Both the position numbers and the translations under genes were made by a program. Source: Deltaproteobacteria bacterium (GTDB lineage: Bacteria > Desulfobacterota > Anaeroferrophillalia > Anaeroferrophillales > Tharpellaceae). Taken from it: 7,765 bases of DNA. Position 1 is the first letter of the stretch. Every line of letters starts with the position of its first letter. The notes below the pieces were generated by a model. It ran no database searches. It had not been told where the DNA came from and was given only the letters and a program-made list of their open reading frames with translations. Location: contig DAOVTG010000117.1 of assembly GCA_030633185.1 (NCBI GenBank), positions 1-7,765 of the forward strand. Direction: 5' to 3'. This document shows positions 1 to 5,280 of the stretch, one piece after another.

Positions 1-312
1 AATTTTTTCCCAAGCGTCACTGCAACCAGTGGTCAATTTTTCAACATCACTGATCATTCGGTAGATTTTCTCCTGAAAGACGGAAACCAGAACCTCCTCT
101 TTATTGGCAAAATAGAGGTAGATCGTACCGTCCGCAACATTGGCCTTTTTGGCGATCTTTGAAACCGGGCAGTCATGATAACCGTACTCTGAAAAAGCCT
201 CCAGAGCTGCTTCAATAATCGCCAGGTATTTTACCCGTTTGCGAGGATCATCGGGAACCCCCTTAACCTCCCGATAACCTTGGCCTGTTGGCTTAGTCTT
301 CATAAAGGGCAT
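1..312 (-). CDS. TetR/AcrR-family transcriptional regulator, FadR-like (partial; C-terminus beyond window)
   Basis: This is the N-terminal part (about 104 residues) of a TetR-family repressor, read by translating the reverse strand; the ligand-binding domain lies outside the window. Numbered from the inner ATG at 303, a roughly 20-residue polar extension precedes the DNA-binding domain. Residues 27-45 form helix 1 (LAIIEAALEAFSEYGYHDC) and residues 47-65 are the helix-turn-helix (VSKIAKKANVADGTIYLYF), followed by NKEEVL, all typical of the family. Two in-frame starts are possible. The ATG at 310-312 lies 4 nt after AAGGAG, while the ATG at 301-303 lies 13 nt after it; I chose the first. The start overlaps the end of the acyl-CoA ligase gene, so the two are probably translationally coupled. 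Pairing with a ligase and a FadR-type palindrome upstream of that ligase suggests a fatty-acid-metabolism repressor released by acyl-CoA. Family assignment is firm; the ligand is inferred. Confidence 0.9.
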   Translation of the reverse strand, partial: MPFMKTKPTGQGYREVKGVPDDPRKRVKYLAIIEAALEAFSEYGYHDCPVSKIAKKANVADGTIYLYFANKEEVLVSVFQEKIYRMISDVEKLTTGCSDAWEKI

Positions 313-2098
313 CCAGCTCCTTTTGAAATTTAGCAGTTACAATTTTACGTTTAAGTTTTAAGGTCGGAGTCACCTCGTTATTGTCCATTGTAAACTCGCT
401 GTTCATAACGACAAACTTCTTGACCTGCTCGTAACCGGGGATATCATACTCCTGCTGAACTTTCTCAATCCGCCGGCCGAGCATGGCCCGGATTTCCGGA
501 TTTTCAAGCAGACCCTTGATATCGGTAAAGAGGATATCATTTTTCAAGGCGTACGCTTCAACCCTCTCGAAATCGGGCACCAACAGGGCTGAAATGAATT
601 TTTTACGGTCGCCATGAAGCATCACTTCAGTAATATATTTATCTGTTTTGAGCAGGTTTTCGAGATGCTGGGGGGCGATATTCTTCCCTCCTGCGGTAAC
701 AATAATATCTTTTTTACGATCGGTGATTTTCAAGTAATTATCGCTGTCAAGTTCACCGACATCCCCGGTACAGAACCAGCCGTCGACAAAAGCTTCAGCG
801 GTAGCCGCCGAGTTATTGTAGTAACCAGTGGTTACACTAGGCCCTTTGGTAAGGATTTCACCATCCTCGGCAATCTTGACCTCAACGCCCTCGATCGGCC
901 GCCCCACAGTGCCGAATTTAATCTGTGAAGGATAGTTGGCCGTCATTACCGGTGAGGTTTCCGTCAGACCATAGCCTTCATATATAGGATAACCGGTACC
1001 ATAAAAAAATTCGGCGACCTTCTGGGGCAGAGGGGCTCCTCCAGAGACAAAAAAACGTAAACTGCCGCCCAGCTTATCCCCGAGTTTGGCAAAAACCAAC
1101 TTTTTAGCCAAACTGTTCTGCAAATTCAACCAGCTCCCGGGATTACGACCTTCACGTTTACAGGCCGAGATCTGATCCGCAACGCCAAAAGCCCAGAAAG
1201 CAAGTTGCTTTTTAATCCCTGTACTCTGCTGAGCCCCGTCATAAATACGATCATAGATTTTTTCAAAAAGACGCGGCACACTGATCATCAAAGTTGGATG
1301 CACCTCGCTCATATTCTGCGAAACCATCTCAATCGATTCGGCATAAGCGATTACCGAACCATTGTAGATCGGCAGGTAATAGCCTGACATTCGTTCCAAA
1401 ACATGACTTAAAGGAAGATGGGAAAGAAAGATGTCGGTCGTATCGACCCGAACACATTTACTGGTTGAAATTATATTGCTGACAAAATTGTTGTGGGTCA
1501 GCATGACCCCTTTGGGATCACCGGTAGTACCTGACGTATAGATCAGGGTTGCCAGATCTTGAGCATCAATATTTTGCCAAGTCGCTTCAAGACGTTCGGC
1601 CTTCTCTTTGTCTTTGAGCCACTCACGACCGACGTTCATAAGCTCGGTCAAACTCATCACTTGCTCATGTTCGAGCAAGTTTTTGGGAGTATTCTCATCA
1701 AAAACAAAAATCTTTTTCAATGCGGGACAGTTGCCAATGATCGCAAGCCCCTTTTCAAGCTGCTCGGCAGTGGAAACAAAAAGAAACTCCGCTTCGGAAT
1801 CTTTGACAATATATTCGACTTGCAGAGCCCGATTAGTCGGATATATCGGAGAATCGGCACAAGCACAGGCCAGAATTGCGAGATCGGCATATGTCCATTC
1901 GGGACGATTTTCCGAAAGCAGAGCCACTTTTGCACCCGTCTGCAAACCTTGAGACAAAAGTCCGCCGGCTACGGCTTCGACATTTTCGGCCCACTCACTC
2001 CAGCTGATATCAACATAAACACCATCACGCTTAACTTTTAATCCAGCTTTGTCACCCAAGCGCCGGGCCTGTTCAAAAAAAATCTGTACCAGATTCAT
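293..2098 (-). CDS. Long-chain fatty-acid-CoA ligase (AMP-forming, FAA1/COG1022 type)
   Basis: The 601-residue product belongs to the ANL superfamily and should activate fatty acids with ATP and CoA through an acyl-AMP intermediate, at the cytoplasmic face of the membrane. Visible motifs, numbered from the chosen ATG, are the P-loop YTSGTTGDPKG at 187-197, YGLTET at 376-381, GWFCTGD at 440-446, the hinge region DRKKDIIVTAGGKN at 460-473, and a C-terminal TPTLKLKRK at 577-585 that carries the expected catalytic lysine. Length is normal for the bacterial FAA1-like group and no key motif is missing. A TTG one codon upstream is also open, but AAGGAG sits 6 nt before the ATG at 2096-2098 and only 3 nt before the TTG, so ATG is preferred. 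It is first in an operon with the TetR gene and is driven by a strong-looking promoter with a palindromic operator. Exact chain-length preference cannot be read from the sequence. Confidence 0.95.
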   Translation of the reverse strand: MNLVQIFFEQARRLGDKAGLKVKRDGVYVDISWSEWAENVEAVAGGLLSQGLQTGAKVALLSENRPEWTYADLAILACACADSPIYPTNRALQVEYIVKDSEAEFLFVSTAEQLEKGLAIIGNCPALKKIFVFDENTPKNLLEHEQVMSLTELMNVGREWLKDKEKAERLEATWQNIDAQDLATLIYTSGTTGDPKGVMLTHNNFVSNIISTSKCVRVDTTDIFLSHLPLSHVLERMSGYYLPIYNGSVIAYAESIEMVSQNMSEVHPTLMISVPRLFEKIYDRIYDGAQQSTGIKKQLAFWAFGVADQISACKREGRNPGSWLNLQNSLAKKLVFAKLGDKLGGSLRFFVSGGAPLPQKVAEFFYGTGYPIYEGYGLTETSPVMTANYPSQIKFGTVGRPIEGVEVKIAEDGEILTKGPSVTTGYYNNSAATAEAFVDGWFCTGDVGELDSDNYLKITDRKKDIIVTAGGKNIAPQHLENLLKTDKYITEVMLHGDRKKFISALLVPDFERVEAYALKNDILFTDIKGLLENPEIRAMLGRRIEKVQQEYDIPGYEQVKKFVVMNSEFTMDNNEVTPTLKLKRKIVTAKFQKELDALYED

Positions 2099-2141
2099 CA
2101 AATACTCCTTAAATATGCCTGATCGATGCGATACTGAAAAA

Positions 2142-2159
2142 TGAATGAGGCCTCATTCT
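2142..2159. promoter_or_regulatory. Palindromic operator, FadR (TetR-type) box
   Basis: Bases 2143-2158 form a perfect 16-bp palindrome, GAATGAGGCCTCATTC. With one flanking base on each side it fits the FadR operator known from Bacillus subtilis (TGAATGAMTANTCATTCA) in both half-sites and in the 4-bp spacer length; only the spacer bases and the last outer base differ. It lies directly downstream of the -10 box of the ligase promoter, over the expected transcription start, which is where a repressor would block initiation. The likely ligand-responsive protein is the TetR regulator encoded at the end of the same operon. The sequence match is seen; the binding partner is inferred. Confidence 0.78.
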
Positions 2160-2166
2160 TCTAGGG

Positions 2167-2195
2167 TTATTAGCCGAAGAAAGTGCTCTTGTCAA
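2167..2195 (-). promoter_or_regulatory. Sigma70-type promoter of the ligase-TetR operon
   Basis: Read on the minus strand, a perfect -35 box TTGACA (2190-2195) is separated by exactly 17 bp from a near-consensus -10 box TAATAA (2167-2172). The expected start lies about 7 nt further on, near 2159-2160, at the edge of the operator palindrome. A/T-rich sequence abuts the -35 box upstream (about 2198-2215) and could act as an UP element. The resulting leader is about 60 nt long. Confidence 0.8.
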
Positions 2196-2197
2196 GG

Positions 2198-2214
2198 ATA
2201 AAATAATATTTTAT
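2198..2214. repeat. A/T-only 17-bp palindrome next to the -35 box
   Basis: ATAAAATAATATTTTAT has two 8-bp arms around a single central base and is perfectly symmetric. It sits 2 bp upstream of the -35 box of the ligase promoter. It may be an UP element or a binding site for another regulator. A/T-only palindromes arise easily by chance, so the function is uncertain. Confidence 0.35.
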
Positions 2215-2215
2215 T

Positions 2216-2573
2216 CGGAGTTGGACTAAACCGCTTCGCGGAAAAAACATTGCTGATTTTTTACTTATTTGCTAAAGTGAAGATTATCCTATGAAAAACA
2301 AAAGATTATTGAATAAAGAAAAACTTTTCCACTTTTGTATTTACTTGCAATATCAGAGAGTTATAAACAAACCCCATAGAGAGTTTTTTTAAGGTTTGTT
2401 AACCCCGTCCTGCGGCTCAGTCCAACAGCATTTTATCAATCATCCCGCTTCCAAAAAACTTATGTTTTGATTACTACCTGCCCTCGGAGAAAACCAGATT
2501 TACGTTCTTTATGAGGGCGGGACGAATGATAAAACGCTCTTAGTTATATGAATTTAATAAAAGGATATTCCAC
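2216..2573. other. 358-bp gene-free region with nested inverted repeats
   Basis: This stretch between the ligase promoter and the zinc-ribbon gene holds no convincing gene. The only start-to-stop reading of note, 2291-2392 on the plus strand, encodes 33 residues with no good ribosome binding site. The region is A/T-rich from 2240 to 2395 and more balanced after that. It contains a distant 15-bp inverted pair (2220-2234 with 2412-2426), an 8-bp perfect pair AACAAACC/GGTTTGTT (2366-2373 with 2393-2400), and a larger stem-loop at 2427-2538 listed separately. I could not pick a persuasive promoter for the downstream gene, although it must lie here if that gene is transcribed on its own. Confidence 0.6.
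2427..2538. repeat. Imperfect long stem-loop (22-bp arms plus inner stem)
   Basis: The outer arms 2427-2448 and 2517-2538 are reverse complements with 3 mismatches in 22. An inner stem pairs CCTGCCCTC (2477-2485) with GAGGGCGGG (2513-2521); it has one U-G pair in a plus-strand transcript. The base of the outer arm and the inner stem compete for 2517-2521, so either two alternative folds or one bulged hairpin is possible. The structure ends 35 nt before the zinc-ribbon start codon. It may be a decayed mobile or interspersed repeat, or a leader RNA structure; the sequence alone does not decide. Confidence 0.5.
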
Positions 2574-3167
2574 ATGACATCTCCCTGGCCTTGTCCGAAC
2601 TGCGGTAAACCAGTAAGCCCTAAAAGCCGCTACTGTCCCCATTGTGGTCAGGAAAATCGCGTTGCCGATGCCTCTTGTGACCCTTTCTGCCCGCGCTGCA
2701 ACATCGCCCTTGAACCCTATGACTACCGCAACAATGATGCTGAAATCTGCCCCCGATGTGCCGGTCTCTGGTTCGATCGTCAGGAGTTCGCCTATCTGAC
2801 CTCGGAACGTGACATCTATCAAGATCAGAACCTACCTAAAAGTTATCAGCGCCCCGCCCTGCAAACCGAAACCAGCTATCTCTCCTGTGTTCGCTGTGGT
2901 ACTCCGATGACGAAAAAAAACTTTCAGGAAATATCGGGGGTTATGATCGACATTTGCGGAGATCACGGCATCTGGCTTGATGCCGGGGAGTTGGAAACCA
3001 TCCGTACCTTCATCGCTAACGGCGGCCTCGACAAATCTCAAGATCACCGGATCGCCCATAACTACGGCGAAATCCAAGATCTGGCCAACCGGGTCCAGGA
3101 GGTTGAGTTCACCCAGAAAGTTCTCCATTTTTTCGATTTTAAATACTGGCTTTTCAAGATTTTTTAG
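2574..3167 (+). CDS. Small protein with three zinc-ribbon modules (zf-TFIIB type)
   Basis: This is a 197-residue soluble protein of unknown function. The N-terminal zinc ribbon uses C7/C10 and C21/C24 (CPNC and CPHC knuckles). A second module uses C39/C42 and C59/C62 and ends in AGLWFDRQEF. A third uses C105/C108, then C128 with H131 (CGDH), and ends in GIWLDAGELETI. The last two fit the zf-TFIIB-like family (PF13453), whose signature is a CPxC pair, a second CPxC or CxxH pair, and a W-L/F-D-xGE motif. The tail (about 165-197) is probably helical and ends in an aromatic-rich stretch, FFDFKYWLFKIF, which could contact membrane or a partner. The ATG has AAAGGA 8 nt upstream. There is no signal peptide, so it is cytoplasmic. 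Metal binding is likely; DNA, RNA or protein binding is not resolved. The neighbouring alkyltransferase gene is 118 nt downstream and may or may not be co-transcribed. Confidence 0.88.
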   Translation: MTSPWPCPNCGKPVSPKSRYCPHCGQENRVADASCDPFCPRCNIALEPYDYRNNDAEICPRCAGLWFDRQEFAYLTSERDIYQDQNLPKSYQRPALQTETSYLSCVRCGTPMTKKNFQEISGVMIDICGDHGIWLDAGELETIRTFIANGGLDKSQDHRIAHNYGEIQDLANRVQEVEFTQKVLHFFDFKYWLFKIF

Positions 3168-3229
3168 TACCTTACAGGTTATTTTCTGTTTGAAAAAACA
3201 AGAAAATATTCTGATAAGAGTACTTATTT

Positions 3230-3272
3230 GCGGGCCGATAAAGCCCGTTTGGGTTGCGGGATAGTTCCCGCA
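3230..3272. promoter_or_regulatory. Tandem GC hairpins in the ogt leader
   Basis: Two stem-loops are adjacent. CGGGC/GCCCG (3231-3235 with 3243-3247) has a 7-nt loop, and TGCGGGA/TCCCGCA (3255-3261 with 3266-3272) is a perfect 7-bp stem with a 4-nt loop. The second ends just 3 nt before the A/G-rich ribosome binding site of the GTG-started alkyltransferase gene. TTGCGGG occurs twice (3228-3234 and 3254-3260), so the CCCGCA at 3267-3272 could pair with either copy. No T-run follows, which argues against a simple intrinsic terminator. A role in translation control or mRNA stability is inference. Confidence 0.45.
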
Positions 3273-3285
3273 TTAGAAAGGATAT

Positions 3286-3849
3286 GTGATCCATCAAACC
3301 ATCATAGAGACCTCATCCCATGGCCCTATAGTTCTGATCTGGTCGAAACTTAATGGACGGCCGCAGATCGTCAAAATCATCATCTCCTGCCCCACCTCCC
3401 CGACTGACCGAAAAACGACCGAACTATATCCCGGCATCACCTACGCCTCCTGTCCCGAAATAGATTCCATATGCTCTGAGATTGTGGCCTACCTGACCGG
3501 AAAAGAGATCAAGTTCTCCCTCGAACTACTCAGGTTGGAGACCTGCCTAGCTTTCCAGAAGACAGTACTGCTAGCTGGCTATGCGATTCCACACGGAAGT
3601 GTCACTTCCTATGGCCTCCTGGCCGCGCATCTCGGCAAAGCCAAAGCGAGCCGGGCCGTCGGCACCGCTTTGGCAACCAATCCATTCCCCATCCTGATCC
3701 CCTGTCATCGGGTAATACGTTCCGATCGCACTCTTGGCGGTTTTGGGGGTGGACTTCAAATGAAAAGAGCTCTACTTGAAGCGGAAGGAGTCACTTTCGA
3801 CAAAACCGGCCGGGTCGCTAACCATCACCTTCATTACCAAATTCCATAA
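3286..3849 (+). CDS. ogt: Methylated-DNA--protein-cysteine methyltransferase (O6-alkylguanine-DNA alkyltransferase)
   Basis: The 187-residue protein repairs O6-alkylguanine by moving the alkyl group to its own cysteine, a single-turnover reaction. The C-terminal domain (about 88-170) is canonical: FQKTV at 90-94, IPHGSVTSYG at 101-110 with the conserved tyrosine Y109, the arginine-finger region ASRAVG with R123, and the active site PCHRV with acceptor C140, followed by GGFGGG and KRALLEAEGV. The N-terminal domain (1-85) is diverged and has no recognisable motif, as is common in this family. There is no Ada-type metal-binding or AraC domain, so the stand-alone Ogt class fits best. The start is GTG: an in-frame stop lies 12 nt upstream, and no in-frame ATG occurs near the N-terminus. 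AAAGGA sits only 3 nt before it, a tight spacing. Weak initiation plus the leader hairpin suggest low expression. Confidence 0.93.
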   Translation: MIHQTIIETSSHGPIVLIWSKLNGRPQIVKIIISCPTSPTDRKTTELYPGITYASCPEIDSICSEIVAYLTGKEIKFSLELLRLETCLAFQKTVLLAGYAIPHGSVTSYGLLAAHLGKAKASRAVGTALATNPFPILIPCHRVIRSDRTLGGFGGGLQMKRALLEAEGVTFDKTGRVANHHLHYQIP

Positions 3850-3909
3850 TAAACACAACTTTCAAGTTTCTTGGCCGGTCGACTAAAAACCATATATCAA
3901 ACATGGCTA

Positions 3910-3936
3910 TTGACAAATGCAGTTAACGTCTATAAA
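3910..3936 (+). promoter_or_regulatory. Possible promoter for the binding-protein/kinase operon
   Basis: A consensus -35 box TTGACA (3910-3915) is followed 15 bp later by TATAAA (3931-3936), close to the -10 consensus. A 17-bp spacing would give the weaker TAAAAC. The short spacing lowers certainty, but the position fits: 33 nt upstream of the start codon, in an A/T-rich 119-bp gap after ogt. Confidence 0.45.
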
Positions 3937-3968
3937 ACACTAGTTCAACATATATTTTAGAGGAATCT

Positions 3969-5273
3969 ATGCAGAAAAAAATACTGATTATATTTTTGCT
4001 GGCGATTACTTTGGGAATATCGTTTGTCTTGATCAGTCAACAGGATGAACGAACTCCTCAAGAACGAGAAATAACTAAAAATGCCGGTTCTGATTCTACT
4101 TACAATTTATCCCCCCTGCCTGAACGCTCAAACCGAAAAGCCATCTATTTCGGTGTATCCATCTCAAAAACAGGCCGCTTTCGAGTCGAGGGTCGAAATG
4201 TTATCGAAGGCTACGACCTCTGGCAGGAGCATGTCAATAAAAACGGCGGTATAAAAATTGGTAACAATTCATACCAGGTCAAAATCAAATATTACGATGA
4301 TAACAGCCAAATTGAAAAAGTCAGAGAAAATATCACGAGATTGATTGTTGAAGATAAGGTGGATTTTATTTTAGGTCCTTTCACCAGTGGTTTCAATTTG
4401 GCCGCCAGCGAAATAACCGAAAAACATGGTAAAATCATGATTGAATCAGGGGGTGCATCCGACGCTATCTTCACCCGGAATCAGCACCTCACATTCGCAA
4501 CTCAAACTTCGGCCAGCTGGTGGTTTAAAGATTTTTTCGACATGATATCAAAGCTCGAGCCAGCGCCAAAAACCTATGCTTTACTGACCCCGGATAAACT
4601 TTTTACCAGAAGCGTGGCCAAAGGGGTTCAAATCTGGGCTGCCACAAGACATATTGAGGAGGTATATTTCGAAATTGTTGATGAAAAAACCGCCAATTTT
4701 CTCCCCTACCTGCTTGAGATGGTAAATAAACAACCTGACATTATTATTCTCACAAGTCACTATCAGGACGCTGTTGATTTCAGCCTGCAAATCTCAAAAA
4801 TCAAAGAGTTGCGCCCCAAGGCCGTAGTCATGACGATTGGGCCATCTGAAATCAACTATGTAAAAGATGTTGGATCCGGAGCGGAAGGGATGATCGGAGT
4901 AACCCAATGGGTTGCGGAAAGTTCTTTTCAAGGGCCTGTTTTCGGAACTCCGGCCGACTATGTGAAAGAGTTTGTCGATAAATATGAGCAGTTGCCAACT
5001 TATCAGGATGCTCAATCCAGTGCCACCGGTGTGATCTACCAACTGGCCCTGGGAAAATGTAACCGCCTGGATGCCGGAGAGGTTTTGCAGAATATCCGGC
5101 AATTGAATATCGAAACTTTTTACGGCAAGATAAAATACGATGCCCGGGGAATGAATATCGGTCATAAAATGGCACTTGTGCAGATTCAAGAAGGTCGAAT
5201 GGTTACCATCTGGCCTCCGGCAGCGGCCGAGAATACAGTCCAATATCCATTAGAATTAACTCAAAAGCGGTAA
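3969..5273 (+). CDS. Periplasmic binding protein, LivJ/Peripla_BP_6-like, membrane-anchored, probable kinase partner
   Basis: The 434-residue product has an N-terminal hydrophobic segment (about 4-22) after a short KK start, then a polar linker to about residue 55, then a type I periplasmic-binding fold as in branched-chain amino acid receptors. Family-like features include the first strand AIYFGVSISKTGRF (about 58-71), VEGRNVIEGYDLWQEHVNKNGGI, KIKYYDDNS, VDFILGPFTSG, PDIIILTSHYQDAVDF, and a late VIYQLAL helix. There is no lipobox cysteine after the hydrophobic stretch, so it is either cleaved by signal peptidase I or kept as a membrane anchor. AGAGG lies 5 nt before the ATG. No permease or ATPase gene follows; a hybrid sensor kinase starts 7 nt after the stop. 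The simplest reading is a periplasmic receptor that reports ligand to that kinase. The ligand may be an amino acid, amide or other small organic molecule, and is not readable here. Confidence 0.87.
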   Translation: MQKKILIIFLLAITLGISFVLISQQDERTPQEREITKNAGSDSTYNLSPLPERSNRKAIYFGVSISKTGRFRVEGRNVIEGYDLWQEHVNKNGGIKIGNNSYQVKIKYYDDNSQIEKVRENITRLIVEDKVDFILGPFTSGFNLAASEITEKHGKIMIESGGASDAIFTRNQHLTFATQTSASWWFKDFFDMISKLEPAPKTYALLTPDKLFTRSVAKGVQIWAATRHIEEVYFEIVDEKTANFLPYLLEMVNKQPDIIILTSHYQDAVDFSLQISKIKELRPKAVVMTIGPSEINYVKDVGSGAEGMIGVTQWVAESSFQGPVFGTPADYVKEFVDKYEQLPTYQDAQSSATGVIYQLALGKCNRLDAGEVLQNIRQLNIETFYGKIKYDARGMNIGHKMALVQIQEGRMVTIWPPAAAENTVQYPLELTQKR

Positions 5274-5280
5274 TCCTAGC

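Noticed and set aside
1559..2041. 160-residue plus-strand open frame opposite the ligase gene
   Set aside because: It is antisense to a clear ligase with all its motifs, has no family features, and is an expected shadow frame.
2291..2392. 33-residue plus-strand reading frame (begins MKNKRLLNKEK) in the gene-free region
   Set aside because: It has no convincing ribosome binding site, lies in A/T-rich sequence where lysine-rich short frames arise easily, and resembles no family I know.
2427..2538. Integron attC site
   Set aside because: The outer arms give a long imperfect inverted repeat, but the conserved RYYYAAC and GTTRRRY core sites are not found at the expected ends, and no integrase or cassette genes are nearby.
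3180..3206. A/T hairpin (ATTTTCTG... / ...AAGAAAAT) just after the zinc-ribbon gene as a terminator
   Set aside because: The stem is A/T-rich with a bulge and is not followed by a T-run, so it does not meet the usual terminator pattern.
3857..3868. AACTT-TC-AAGTT hairpin after ogt as an intrinsic terminator
   Set aside because: The stem is only 5 bp and A/T-rich, with just a short T-containing stretch after it; too weak to call.
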